Positions 1 through 11,800 are shown, numbered from the stretch's first letter. The stretch: DNA of 64,000 bases from Pezicula radicicola (GCA_003008705.1 PDUO01000003.1:1000793-1064792), one strand, 5' to 3'. Notes: generated by a model from the letters alone, not told the origin. Numbers and translations are program-made.

Positions 1-685
1 ATAGAGAAATTGGAGGTAAAATGCATGAAGAATTTCAGTTAGTCCCGTAGTGCCAGCCTGTCAGCAGATTCAAAGCAGGTCCAATCGCGATTCAGAGCTA
101 TTCCACAAAGCGTATAGCGCATTATCTCGAAAAGCTGCGAGCCCAATTCAAGTTACACCTCAGTGCTCACAAAGCCTCCTCTTCCTCTGTACTGTCACCA
201 CCACTCACATCCTCGTCGCGCACGACGCGCATTATCTGGTCTCCCAGACAATTCAGCACCTCCAGGAGTTCAGGCTTGAGCTCCCTCATTCTTCGTTTCA
301 CAGCCACACTTTCCACATTCGTTGCCCCGGTCGCGTCGCAGGGCTACGCCTCACAGATCGACAGTCAACGGGAACCCCCCATCTAAGATTGACGACCCCT
401 CAAGAACCAGCTAGTTGCTGTCGCGTTGCTTGAACGTATAGCTTCACAGCTGTCTTCTGGATACATTGGTGGATATCCTGCTTCGATTGTCGCGAAACCC
501 AAAGAGAACGGTACCTGTATCTGCATCATCGAGCCTAACATCTGCGACAACAATTTCCAAATCTCCTATCCGACATCAGCTTTGTCTCTCCCGGCCTTCC
601 GCATACTCTGCACTCAACAGCATTGAAAGCCACCGCAGATTCTTCCTCCTCTCGGCGACCAGCAGCTTGGTCGACTTTCTTCGAC
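1..685. other. Upstream region of the RhoGAP gene
   Basis: No supported gene. The stretch is rich in C/T runs and probably holds the promoter and 5' leader of the downstream RhoGAP gene. Several overlapping short open frames are present, none with a recognisable protein. Confidence 0.5.
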
Positions 686-3602
686 ATGGCATCCGGTTTG
701 CCTTCTGCTCAGCAGCCTTTCGCCAACCCGCAGCCTGCCCCCGTCTCGTCCGCTGCAGCGGCACAAACTACCTCCCCTCCTACGAAAGCGAATCTGAAGT
801 CATGGTGGAAAGGGTTCTCAAAGGCTCCGTCGAAAGCAGTAGAAAAACCTGGTAGGTATTGTCATTTTCGGAGGCCTTGGTCTTTGGCCTCTCCGCCCCA
901 ACTCTTCAACTCCAGAATTCCCCGAAATCTAGTCAGCGTATTTCGAGAAGGCTGCATGAATGAAGAGAGTCCTGTCGCAGAAAGCATCCCTTCAGAAGTC
1001 CTGAGCGGTGTTGCGACTGCTGGACGACTCTCGTTGGAGGATATCTTCGAAGCTCCTGAAACCCCAGCCACAAAGAACATCAGAAAGAGAGAATCAAAAA
1101 GAAGTATACTAGGAGATATGACAAACAAGTCTGTGCCCACTGGCAGCAGCAGCGGTGCAAGTGGTCACGAACAAGTGAAGCGCTTTGCAAGCATCCGAGC
1201 GCCTAGTCGTGCTCAACGGCAGAGTTCTGACCCGTACAGCTTTGGCGACTTGCCCTCAAGGTCTACCACTGCACTTGCTAGTAGTGACAGGCGCAAGACG
1301 TTCTCATCTTCCACACTAAGACTCTCTGGTTTCTTTTCAAGAACCTTTCGTGACGACGGTACTAAGTCTATCATGAAATTAGCAGAACAACCTACGGGGA
1401 TATTTGGCGTACCTCTCCGTCAGAGCATCACGTACGCAAACGTTGCAATCTCTCTCGTCGATGCCGAAGGGAAAAGTTATATCTATGGCTACGTGCCAAT
1501 CATTGTTGCGAAGTGCGGTGTGTACTTGAAGGAGAAGGGTGAGTCAACGTTGTTGTGATGTTAAGAGGAGAGTTGGAGCTAATCGTTCTGAAGCGACCAA
1601 CGTGGAGGGAATATTCCGGTTGAGCGGTTCTGAGAAGCGCATCAAGGAGCTCCGCCTTATTTTTGACTCACCTGACCGTTATGGAAAGGGTCTCGACTGG
1701 GCAGGCTACACGGTGCATGATGCAGCCAATGTGTTGCGTAGATATCTCAACATGCTTCCGGAACCGACTATTCCATTGGAACTATATGAACGCTTCAGAG
1801 AGCCCTTGAAGGGCCATGTTATGAACAAGGGTGGCGATACAGAAAGTCCTCATTTCTTGGAGAATTTCGATGTCAACAAGGCGATTACCACATATCAACA
1901 GCTGATCACCGAACTACCTCCTTTAAATCGCCAACTACTCCTATATATCCTTGATCTCTTGGCGGTTTTCGCTTCAAAATCAGATGAGAATCGGATGGAC
2001 TCTAGGAATCTAGCAGCAATATTCCAACCTGGGATGCTTACACATCCCCAGCATGATATGATACCAGAAGAGTACCTGTTGAGCCAAGATGTTCTTGTTT
2101 TCTTGATTGAAAACCAGGATCATTTCTTAATTGGCATGAGAGGCACGGCCGCTGACGAGAAGACTGTTCAAGAAGTGCAAAGGGGAAGCACACCACCCCC
2201 CGGAACGCCGACAACTCCAGGTAGATCAAAGACCACTATGGCAAGGTCTACCTCTAACGGAAGTGCAGGAGCATACAGTGTTCGCAAGGATGGTGGTCTC
2301 AGAAGAAATGTCTCTGTATCATCAAGACATTCCCGGCAGTCAAATGGTGCTCCAAGTCCTGCAAGCCCAGCTTTGACGCAGACCACAAGTGGTGGTGTGC
2401 ATCGAAGCAATACAGTTCCTTCAAAACGGTCTCCAGCCTTGCGAGCAGATCGTCTGCAAAAGAATTCCGGCTCACCATCTTCCCCATCGCCAACCACTGC
2501 CGGACCATCTGTACATGGTGGCGCTACACGAGGGATATCACCTGGCGCACCTGGCGCGCCTGTTGCATCTGGAAATAGGAGTTTATCTTCCTCGTCCCCA
2601 GGTTTAACACCAACTGCATCTTCTCATGCTGCAGCTCTAACAAGTCAAGAAAGATTAATTCCTGATTCATCACAACCAGAAATGGCAACTCCTGCAAAGG
2701 AGAGAAATATTACAGCCATTTTCAATAGATCTCCAACTAGTGAGACCGAGAAGAAGCCTCCTAATAAGCTTAGGAAGAAGCGACTTCCAGGCAGCTCCAA
2801 CCCCAGTGCACAGAGCTCGACACATTCTCTGACAGCACCATCACCAGCTTTGCAACCTATTCTCTCACAAGAGGCGGTGGAACAGCAACATCTCGAGAAC
2901 ACTCCCTCATCTAATCCGACAGTTTCAAACACCACCGCTACTCCCCCAGCTACTGCTGAGACCACGCCACGTGCAGCAGAGCATCCTTTGAAGCCACACC
3001 CTGATGAGGCACACAACTCGGATAAAACGCTCAAGCCCATAACCTCACCGCCATCATCCTTACATTCACGCTCATCATACAATGATCAATCTGATTTTGA
3101 CCAGATTGATGATATCACTGCTGCTGCTGAACGCAAGGAGAAACGGTCATTGTGGAGGCTATCAAGGAGGAAGGATGATTCACAGACACTGGGGAACACT
3201 CTCAGCACTAAGAAAGGGTCTGACAATGGTGCCGCTCAAAGCTCAAGTACAGTGGGCAGTTCATCACGCCAACGAAAGAGCTTCACCGGCGATACATTAC
3301 CTGCTAGCTCTGACCCAACATTAGTTGGCGCTCACATGCAGTCAAGCAATGAGAGTGGCCCTTTTGGTGACGAGAAGAAGGGACCTATTGGATGGCTGAA
3401 GACCAAGATAGAGAAGCGTCGAGAAGAAAAGGAGGCAAAAGAGGAGAGAAACAAGAGCCCGCCAGCAGGCACTGATCGAGCTTCAAATATGAGTTCATCA
3501 GCACTCCCTACAAGAGCCAAGAGTATGGATGTTAAACGGGAGCAACCATATCCAGAGAAATCTGCTGAGCAATCCGCTACACAACAGCAACCACCGCAGT
3601 GA
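686..3602 (+). CDS. Sac7-like Rho GTPase-activating protein
   Basis: Predicted GTPase-activating protein for a Rho-type GTPase, expected to act in actin and cell-wall integrity signalling. Start chosen at the ATG opening MASGLPSAQQPF. An intron at 1539-1593 (GTGAGT, branch GCTAATC, AAG acceptor) joins KEK to ATNVEGIFRLSG and restores the RhoGAP domain. Without further introns the product is 953 aa. The RhoGAP domain spans about residues 238-455: GIFGVPL, IYGYVPIIVAKCG, GIFRLSGS with the arginine finger near R293, GYTVHDAANVLRRYLN and LPEPTIPLELYERFR. The C-terminal half is Ser/Pro/Thr-rich and ends in a charged Lys/Glu segment, a layout seen in fungal Sac7/Bag7 proteins. A second intron may start at the GTAGGT at 852. 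In-frame acceptors at 932 or 1382 would shorten the N-terminal linker to give 926 or 776 aa. The domain assignment is secure; the N-terminal exon structure is not. Confidence 0.9.
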
Positions 3603-4297
3603 CGACCGACATGAAAAATGGGTAGAGGAGCATTACTGTCAGATTATTAATGAGCTGGTTATAATACAGGCAAGACACAAAATTGGTGTGTCTGCTTTCG
3701 CAATGGAGTTAGGCTGGAAGGATTCTTTTCTTTATATGTTGTTTTTCAGCCCCACAAAGATCGGATACCCCCTGGATGTTGAGAGTCATTTTCCCCTTTT
3801 TCGATCAAATTCCCTTCCTTGTCTTATAGGACACATTTTGTTTGAGTAGTCTCACTAAGGTGGCAAAGCGATGCAGCTGGAAAAATAAGGCGTCAGTCAG
3901 TCAAAAACGGAAGGAAAGTGGAATTAAAACAGTGCGATGGAAACTTTTTTGTGGATATATTTGTTGTTTGAGTCTACTCTTTCTGTTAGACTATGATGAT
4001 ATGGATGTGAAGCTTCAAAGACCCGGTGGAAAGAAGGTTTTGGCTGGCTGGCAAAGAGGGATGGTCGCTTTTCTGCCGTTCTTGTAATTATTTTCGAAAT
4101 ACTGTGAGAGATAAAGAATCAAAAGGGTTGTAATCAGTCCGACTGAAGGGGGATTAATGTATGCAATGTATGCAGTTGAATAGTTGGACTACTTCAATAG
4201 TAACCGCCAGTGAGTAGTAGTTGTGGTATGAAGTCATGCTACTTCCATGTAAAGAATATATTCAGCTTATTGTTGGCTGGTTTGCACCAGACGACGG

Positions 4298-4326
4298 CTC
4301 ACTAAGCTCACTTAGCTCACTTAGCT
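4298..4326. repeat. 9-bp tandem repeat (CTCACTTAG-type, 3 copies)
   Basis: Three consecutive imperfect copies of a CTCACTTAG unit, the first reading CTCACTAAG. Confidence 0.75.
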
Positions 4327-4920
4327 TTGAAGTGATGCTACCGTGGGACAAGCCCATTGCCATTTCGTCACTTGGGCAGGGTTCCCCAGTCCACATTTCC
4401 ATATGCTGGTGTGCCACATGCCAGAACCTTGAATACTGCCTCGTTACCGACTTCTTGTACTACTTAGGACTCGTTTAGTTGCACGGGGCCGTAAAGTTCT
4501 ATTCGAAGCCCAATGTTCGATGGAGCTATTGTGAGTAGGTGTTATTTCGAAGTCTCAATTCAATTACATGTCTCGGCGTTTGGCGCAAACCTACAATGGT
4601 AGATTTTGCTTTGACACTCCGGCTTACTGCATGCATATGCTATTGAAATCGGATATTGGGGACAAACTCCTCGGTCTTACGAGTCTAGCTTCTCAAAAAG
4701 GCTTCGGGTACTGAAGTAAGGTCTAAAAACTTCTCAGTCTGGTTTAAATATGAATACGTTGGTTGTTATTGAGTTGTAGCCTATAAGATCTGACGGCATT
4801 GGAATGAACTCTGATACCAAATACAACCCAATCGGATTGCGATATTTCAGCCCATTCAGTTAGTTCTGTACTAGATTGTACAACTAAACAAGCGGCCTTT
4901 AAGTTGCTGACATCAGCCCG

Positions 4921-4941
4921 TTCCTTCCTTCCTTCCTTCCT
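4921..4941. repeat. TTCC microsatellite
   Basis: Five tandem TTCC units lie about 115 bp upstream of the start codon of the acetoacetate-decarboxylase-like gene, in its pyrimidine-rich promoter or leader. Confidence 0.85.
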
Positions 4942-5056
4942 TTACAAGTTCCAGTTCTAATCCTGTTTCCCCACATAGGTTCTCTCACCACGGGATATCC
5001 TATTAAACACCATTGTAATCTATTGACTACTTACTACTTAAGTACCTAATCTCAAA

Positions 5057-6084
5057 ATGTCAGAACAAGGCTCAACTCCACGGCCACCTCCAAACATTCC
5101 CATAGCACCAGGATCCTGGAACTTGAAAGCTTCACACGTCTACACAATCCCCTTCTACACCTTCTCCTCCAAAGCCAAAACCAGTAATTCCCTCCCAAGC
5201 TTCGCACTCCACCCATCAGAAACTCCTTCTATTGATGGGAACTTCAAAGGCGGTCTTGGCATGGTGCAAATTTTGAGTTATACGGAAAGTCCTGTTGGTG
5301 CTTATGATGAGATGTTAATTGTTCCTGGATATTTCGACGTTGATGTTCCAGAGTTTAAAGATGGGAAGAAAGGAGAGGTGCCTGTGGGTGAGCAGGAGGG
5401 AGGAGGGGAAATATTGAGAAAGAAGAAGAACGTTAGGGTTTCGAGGATTTATGTTAGTACGAAGGCGAGTGTTTGGAATGGGAGGAGAAGTAAGTCGCAC
5501 TTCCTTCTTTTCTTATCATATCGGTTCTTTTGAAACAACCTCGAGTTTGGAACTGCAAGGTCTAACAATTCTACTTGCTAGATTGGAATGTGCCTAAACA
5601 CCTCGCCTCCTTCAGTTTCAAAGAAGACGCCAAAGGAGGAATGAATATACAAGTTTTCCCCGTCGATGAAGTGACTGGAGAACAAAGTACCAGACCCTTC
5701 TTCTCGGCTACTTATAAATTTATGAAGTATATCCCCTGGATGCCATGTTCGACTAATTGGGCAAAATGGGTTGGTCTTGATTTGCGACTTGTACAACCGC
5801 CTTTACCCACCATTGAGGGTCGTGAGAGTGATGTTGGAGAAGAAAGTGTTCTTGTGGGGACGACGGAGTGGTGTTCTCTTATGCCGGTTCAAAAAACTAG
5901 GAAGATGGAATTGGGGTGGTGGGATATGTTGCAGGACGGTGAGCAGAGTACTGACCAAGGTGATAATGATGGGTTGTATAGTTCTGAAAATCATTGGTGG
6001 CCTGGATGGGGGAGATGGAGATTGGGGATGGGAATGGAAGATACTGAGGTGATTTTTGAGGAGGGTGTTAAGTGGAAGTTGTAA
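5057..6084 (+). CDS. Acetoacetate decarboxylase-like (ADC-fold) protein
   Basis: Two exons, 5057-5489 and 5582-6084, joined across a GTAAGT...TAG intron (5490-5581), give 311 aa. The join produces GRRNWNVPKHLASFSF, the hallmark segment of fungal proteins with the acetoacetate-decarboxylase beta-barrel fold. A conserved-looking EMLIVPGYFDV strand lies upstream. True decarboxylases use a Schiff-base lysine in a KKKF-like context. I do not see that motif, so I call the fold and not the reaction. An acidic insert follows the PGYFDV segment, and the C-terminal part is Trp- and Gly-rich (ENHWWPGWGRWRLGMGME). No signal peptide is visible. Substrate and pathway are unknown, and the neighbours give no clue. 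Confidence 0.8.
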
Positions 6085-7023
6085 GTTTGAAACTTCTTGG
6101 GGCGGATAGTGAGAGGTGATATTGTTCTAGTGTTGCAATAGGTTGGTAATGAATATAGACGTAAAAATGGATCAACAACCAGTGGACAGTGGAATTGAGC
6201 ACAACTGTATTCTACTGTCAGGTAAAGCAACTGCAGCAAGCAATATTTTCAATGTACAAACAAAAGTACAAACAATGCGTTTAAGCGATAGCAGATAACT
6301 GCATGCCTTTCTCCACTTCCTAACGCTACAATATCAATATCGCAAGTTTTGCGAGAAACTAATCTCTAAGCTGTCAGTGTACTCACCTTGGTGGGTAAGA
6401 GACAGCTCTCAATTACTTGTTGATAGGTGAAGATTATGCACACTTGGAAGTTTTGTCACTAAGGTGTGATTTTAAACTGTTTCCCCCATGTTAGTTACTA
6501 TTTATGTTTAGTTTTATTCTAGAAAAGCTTTGCGCAAACACCAAATACTCTCCCGCTATAAAACGAGTGACTTCCTCTGCGGCGTACGCAAACCGCTGCA
6601 ATAACTCAGAGCAAATTATAGGTTGGGGCATCACGCCGGAGGCTGCATAATGAGACCGTTCTACACTTGCAGAACATCAATTATCGTTAGAGGTGGATAA
6701 AGAACCCTGGTGACCCATGTGCCAATAGCAGATAAATAAGTAGTAAAACTTCGCAGATCTTATAGTATATGTCAATGCTACATCATAAAGCGTTGATTTA
6801 GAGAATGCAAATTGAGAGAACAGCTTTGTATTCTTATTACTAGGAGGTTTTAGGCCGCTACAAAGTTCAGCATGTCTCTCGTATCAATGGTATCTTCGCC
6901 TAAATAAATCAACGCCTTTGTAAATCCCGTCCAGACAATCCAGTCCAGGTAAATGCTAATCACCCATACGCCTGAAAAGAAACCATTTCCATAATCTGCG
7001 CTATTGCCCGTCTAGCAAGCAAT
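6085..7023. other. Intergenic region between convergent genes
   Basis: AT-rich, between the 3' ends of the plus-strand ADC-like gene and the minus-strand FAM32A-like gene. It presumably contains both 3' UTRs. I see no coding region or clear repeat. Confidence 0.5.
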
Positions 7024-7704
7024 TTAGCCAGGGCCGATTCGTGGCCTGCATTTGATGTTAGTAAAGGACTCTGAACCAAGGAGGACGTAGACTTACATGT
7101 CGTGATGCTCTGAAAGGCGGGACAGATACGTGTTCAATTCTTCTACTCGTTCCTTGTGTGTTTTGATGCCCTCTTTCTCCAGACGTTGGATAAGCTAGTT
7201 ACCCGTATTAGCTTTTTGTATTCGAAGCGTCTCATTCGCCGCTGAAACCGCAGCGCGGAGCAAAATCGAGAGTAGGAAACTTCCTATCCTCTTGCGACTC
7301 CTTCGACTTTATATCCACCATACAGAAACATCATCAGAACTTACCCGTTTCCTCCTAGTCTCTTCCATCCTCCGCTCTGCCTCTGTCTTACTACTACCAA
7401 GCTGCCTCTCTTCAACCTCACGGATTTCTTCAGAGCTCAACTCAGAACCCTTGTCCTTCCTAGCCGCCTCCAGAGCATTCTTTACGTCGTCCCGGACTTC
7501 ATCAGCAGTTTGAGCTAGATCTTTCGTGATCCCCTGATCGTCCTCCTCGAGAGCTTTCTGGATGGCAAGCTTCTTCTCATCTGCGACACCCGCAGATGCG
7601 TCTGGCTTGCTCTTCTTCTTTTTTTTCTTGCCGATGCCGGATGGTTTACTGCCTTTGAGCTTCAGGGATCCAGACACCACTGGAGCATAATCATCGCCTG
7701 CCAT
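7024..7704 (-). CDS. FAM32A-like (DUF1754) protein
   Basis: Three exons on the minus strand, 7345-7704, 7097-7194 and 7024-7045, encode 159 aa. The second and third exons are too short to stand out alone but complete the conserved C-terminus: LIQRLEKEGIKTHKERVEEL, then NTYLSRLSEHHDMPRIGPG and stop. The N-terminus is YAPVVSGSLKLKG followed by a Lys-rich nuclear-localisation-like stretch (KKKKKKSK). The middle is a charged helix. This matches the eukaryotic FAM32A family. Human FAM32A is known as a spliceosome component near the catalytic core; a similar role here is inference. Both introns have GTAAGT donors. Confidence 0.9.
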
Positions 7705-8678
7705 GGTGAGTGGTGAGTTTGCAGTTCACCTTGTCTCGAGAGATGGTATTTTTAAGGCACCAACGCCGGAGGGCTGAGGCGCCAGCAAGGTTGTTGGTCG
7801 GCCGCTAGGAGCAACTAGGCTCCGAGGCCAGACGACATGTCTTTGTAAGTGACAATGAACTGTGAATGTTTGTAATTAACGAGTGACAGGAATTCGAGAG
7901 CCATAATTATATTCTACCGTTACGATCAAGCATTATATTTAAAATCAATTACTGGGATCTGGAGGTGCTTTATATGCAGCGATCTAGTGATAGCTGTCTG
8001 TTGTTAGGACGACTCCAGTCGAGTCTTCTCACGGAGTCAAGCCTCACCAGGCTGTACTGTCTGAATGTATAATGAAAATTGATAGACTTGTATGGGGAAT
8101 TTTTCGAGGGCTAGGTCTACATACGAATCTTGGTCCCCAAAACACAATTGTGTATCTTAGTTCTGAAGTCAGACAAGGGCACTAATCCTCGGCTCAAGTT
8201 TAGAGGGAGTGATGATGACTCTGACTATGATGGCTATAAGCGTTGACCTTCAACACGAAGGCTATAATGTACCGAAGATTGGTCATCCAGTGATTTGTAC
8301 CATCCCTCCAATGAGCTTAAGGGAGAAGAAACGTCCGTACAGCCAAAGGGGTCTTGATCTATCTGGAACGCTAATACCTGAGGAGCTTAGGCACTAGCCT
8401 CAGTTCAATATACGGGATTAGAGCCGTACAAAGAAATCGAGGGTATTATCTCCACGCAAATCACTTACCTGCTCTCGTAACTAGGAGTTGCTGTGGTCTT
8501 ATAGAACCATTGCATTTGAAGCTCCCGTCTAAGAGTTTCTCTACCCAGAGATAATCTCAAATTCCCAGAGTCAGCGCTTATGGCCGCCCATATCCGCATG
8601 TTCCTCTCAAAATTTTCATCCTGTCAGCAATCGGTTCGTACGCCATATACAATTCGATTTCCGTCCACAAGCGCTGAT
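7705..8678. other. Intergenic region
   Basis: No supported gene. It contains the promoter of the minus-strand FAM32A-like gene. The short plus-strand frame at 8209-8397 looks like chance. Confidence 0.45.
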
Positions 8679-8840
8679 TCAATCTTTATTAGTCAGCAGG
8701 ATTCCTATGAAAAGATACTGCATACGGACCAAAAGCTTGCAGTCGTGAGCGTAGGTGGCGAAGTCATAGAACATCTCAAGGCGAGCTCTACGAGAAGAGT
8801 GATGCACTAGTCTTTGCAACATTCTGCTTTCATAGCCTAC
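8679..8840 (-). pseudogene. Protein-like open segment, possible exon or remnant
   Basis: A minus-strand frame of about 54 codons, stop at 8679-8681, has a protein-like composition including RRARLEMFYDFATYAHD and KLLVRMQYLFIGILL. No start codon in a good context precedes it. It could be a 3' exon of the gene at 8891-9410 or a fragment of a decayed gene. I could not find a frame-consistent splice linking the two. Confidence 0.25.
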
Positions 8841-8890
8841 TGGTCGTTAATATGTGAGAAGGCCATTCATAGAGGGTACTTACAGCAAAC

Positions 8891-9410
8891 TCAGTATAAG
8901 TCATTAGTGTAGTATCTAGTGTCCCTTGTAGGGCCGAGATGGCCTACCAATGCAACCGCTCTGTCCCATTCCACCTGCATGCGATGCTTGATATCTTCGG
9001 CCCTAGCTTCCTCTTCTCTCTCATCGACCTCATCTAGTCGGACCCGGAAAATATGGAACGCACAGGTGGCTAGAATATTGACGTTGTTCGTAATGCGATG
9101 CTGCTCGGTTAGGAGCAGTGGTGCGGTCATACTATACATCAGATGAGAAAGTCTGATGAATTGCTGTCCCAGCCTGGAACCTTCGGGGATTTGAGCAATG
9201 CTCATGGCATCGTTGAAGAATCGAGCTATTCGATCAGTCCAATGGTCGAGGTCTTGCTGCGTATATATGCTCGTTGCGGTATTATCTTCATAGATAGGGA
9301 AGATAGTTGGGGCAGTACTGCAGAAGTACTTGTTAGCTACCAAATTTCATATGAGGTCTCTCTGTTCTTTCTTACTTGCGTCTATTTCGTCTATCTCTAC
9401 TGGCAAGCAT
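8891..9410 (-). CDS. Hypothetical protein, helical, uncertain model
   Basis: Not recognised. Two exons, 9376-9410 and 8891-9317, separated by a 58-bp GTAAGA...CTGCAG intron (9318-9375), give 153 aa starting MLASRDRRNRRN. The body appears alpha-helical and charged (TQQDLDHWTDRIARFFNDA, RVRLDEVDEREEEARAEDIK). A strong GTAAGT sequence lies just past the stop (about 8879-8884), so the real C-terminus may differ. The short product and the isolated open segment downstream leave open that this is a truncated relic. Confidence 0.4.
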
Positions 9411-9884
9411 GATGAACGTTTAAGTTGTTGCGGTTTCGATTTGGGTTGTGACGATCTGTGTTGCCAGATCAAGTTGCGTTGAGGGGACTCTTGTCAACTA
9501 ATCTTCGCAACCTCTAGTTGCTGCCTCGATACCTCGATAACCACAATACCTCGAGGCATTGAACGCCTTGCGGCGCTAAGTTAGCGTCGCACTCAATCAC
9601 ATTTCCAATCATTCCTTCATTGAAACCACCTCTTTTCACCTATCTAACTCTATTGCTTCATCTGAGCTTCGCATTCACTGGCTTGACATTTCACCTGTGA
9701 TCTTTCTTTTTCAAGCTATTTGGGAGATCTATCAGGAGATCGAGGAAGAACGGTCTGCATCATCATCTGCAGTAAAGGTGCGAACGTTCTCGCATTTCAA
9801 TCAGTCTCTACCCCTACCCCGCACATTCACCCTTTGTTTTGAGTAATTCAATCTAACTCAGCGACTCAGAATCACATTCAAACG
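9411..9884. other. Divergent promoter region
   Basis: Lies between the minus-strand hypothetical gene and the plus-strand gene starting at 9885. Pyrimidine-rich tracts precede the plus-strand start, as in many fungal leaders. No gene seen. Confidence 0.45.
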
Positions 9885-11362
9885 ATGGATCCTTCGGTCA
9901 GTACTTATTTCCTCTTTCATGCATCATCCCGCAGTTCTACTATATTTGAGTCGCTCAAATTCTGAGCGACTGAGTTGTTTTCAGTCGTCCAAATTCTGGG
10001 CGACTGACCTGTTCTGAGCGACTGGCTTGTTTTGAGCGACCAGCTTGTTCTCAGTCGTCCAAAATCTGAGCGACTGACTTGTTTTGAGCGACCAACTTGT
10101 TTTCAGTCTCTCAACTTCTGGATGACTGACTTGTTTTGGATTATTCAGACTAACATAGTGATTTATAGAAGCCTGAATTGAGCAATTGGGACAGCGGTTT
10201 CAGCGAAGCCACCGCGGCTGAAGAGACCCGACGGCACCGCCACTATCGATCCTCGGGCGTCTTCAATGTATTTTCGGCCCTTGCTCCTGTTATTGTTGAG
10301 CCAGAAAAGGGAAATGGAAGAACACCGGACGATGACCGGCTCTCTTATTACGACTCGAACCGCGAGCACGCCTCTCCCTCTCCTCAACTCAATGAAGACG
10401 ACGATGTAAACGTGTACTCGTACCGTCCGCCTCTCGAGGTTGATTTGGACGGTCCTCGCCATATAGCCCTTCGTCAAATAAGAGAAGGCTTCAGTCAACC
10501 GCCAAGTCATGCACGCAGAGTGGCTTCCTACCGGGGATTACAGTACCAAACACAAATGCCGCCACATCCAGACATGCATCAGCAGCAAGAAGGTCCTGCA
10601 CCAGCTGGCATACCCATTCCTAACCAAAGCGTTGCAACAGCACCCCATCCCGTCCTCCGCGACGTCGCTGTTCAACGACCAATCCTTCGGCACCGACGAG
10701 GTCATCACCAGCTAGTTACTCACCCTATCGATATCGACAACATTATGCAAGAGCAGCAGCAGCAGCAGCAGCCGGAGCCAAGCCGTCAGGCATCCCTCGA
10801 GTTCGATGAGCAACCAGCTATTCAACCCAACGTTGAGACTTCCCAACCAGCTAGTATTGCAGCATCCGTCAATACCAACATTGCATCTCCTCCGTCTCAA
10901 GTTCAGGCCATCCCTCTACGAGACGTCGACAAGAGAATGATCTTTGCATGTCCTCTGTCGCCAAACAAATGGTTCCATATCAAATTTCCATGTAATGCAG
11001 GTATTCAAGGAGAGGTACATCGCCCATTCGATTACGATCTATATCATGATTGCCTGGTTCCGAATGCTGCAGTCATCCATCTCGGAAGACCATGTACATG
11101 TATCCGTGCCGATACTCCTCTACCAGAAACGACCAGCATGAAAACATCATCTTCAGCTCGTTCCAAGATCGATATGAGCGCCGAGTCAACTGTCATCAAG
11201 GGTCAAACCAAAGCTGAGGTTTCTACGAAGTCAGGAGATGCATTTCTGAGTACGATGATGGGAGGAATTGAGTTGGAGCCAAAGAAGAAGAGAGAAAAGA
11301 AGGAGAAGCCAAAAGAGTCTGCCAAGAGACCTGGTTCTTTTCTGAGCAAGCTAATTCGTTGA
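9885..11362 (+). CDS. Low-complexity hypothetical protein with Gln tract
   Basis: Not recognised. A 12-nt first exon (9885-9896, MDPS) is joined by a 272-bp intron (9897-10168, GTCAGT...TATAG) to one long exon (10169-11362), giving MDPSKPELSNWDSGFSEATA and 401 aa in total. This start is preferred because the long exon has no ATG near its 5' end. The first two thirds are Pro/Gln/Ser-rich and likely disordered, with a Gln run around 10749-10770. A more ordered block follows with several Cys and aromatic residues (MIFACPLSPNKWFHIKFPC, HDCLVPNAAVIHLGRPCTC). The C-terminus is Lys/Glu-rich and ends FLSKLIR. No enzyme motif, signal peptide or membrane span is visible. The intron and the 3' flank both carry degenerate repeats. 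Confidence 0.7.
9948..10140 (+). repeat. Degenerate minisatellite inside an intron
   Basis: The 272-bp intron is largely built of about four degenerate units. Each starts TCGTCCAAATTCTGAGCGAC or a close variant, continues TGACTTGTTTT and ends TTTTCAG or TTCTCAG in most copies. Sub-units of about 18-19 bp (GAGCGACTGACTTGTTTT) add further copies. The first unit forms an inverted pair, GTCGCTCA with TGAGCGAC. Several units therefore carry an acceptor-like TTTTCAG upstream of the real acceptor at 10168. Confidence 0.85.
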
Positions 11363-11800
11363 GCTACTGGATTTATTTCAGCTACTCAAGATGTTTGAAT
11401 GATTTTCCGAGGATTTGGGGGATTTTTTGATGATCAAATGGATTTGAGTTATTGGAATTATTTCGGTTATTCAGAGGATTTAGGGAAATGGAAGGGGAGC
11501 ATATGGGTTACTAAAACGACCTTGAATACTCAGGGTATTTGAGTGATTTTTCGAGGATTTAAGGATTTCTTTCCGAGGATTTGAGTCGCTGGAAAGATGT
11601 GGATTACTCGGAACCATTTTAGTTTTTCGGAAGGTTTTAGTAATTGGGTGCATTTGGGTTACTGGAACGATCTCGCATTACTCAGGAGATTTGATTATGT
11701 CAGGATATGGGGGTTTTCAGAGAATTTGAGCGATCCAGGGGGTTTGGGTCACCAAGTTAATTGCAGTTACTCAGGATATTTGAGTGACGCAGCTGTTTTC
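11363..11800 (+). repeat. Degenerate repeat array downstream of the 9885 gene
   Basis: From the stop codon onward the sequence is made of roughly six poorly conserved units of about 50-90 bp. Recurring phrases are GGTTACTGGAA, TTACTCAGGATATTTGAGTG and TTTTTCGAGGATTTGAG. It occupies the presumed 3' UTR and ends before the tail of the minus-strand regulator gene. Its vocabulary (GAGTCGCT, GAGTGA) recalls the intronic array of the same gene. I cannot tell whether they share an origin. Confidence 0.65.

Larger units (their letters stand above)
3603..5056. other. Intergenic region
   Basis: No supported gene. It holds the likely 3' UTR of the RhoGAP gene, a 9-bp tandem repeat near 4298-4326, a TTCC tract at 4921-4941 and the promoter of the next gene. 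Short open frames here (for example 4221-4478) are not protein-like. Confidence 0.5.
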
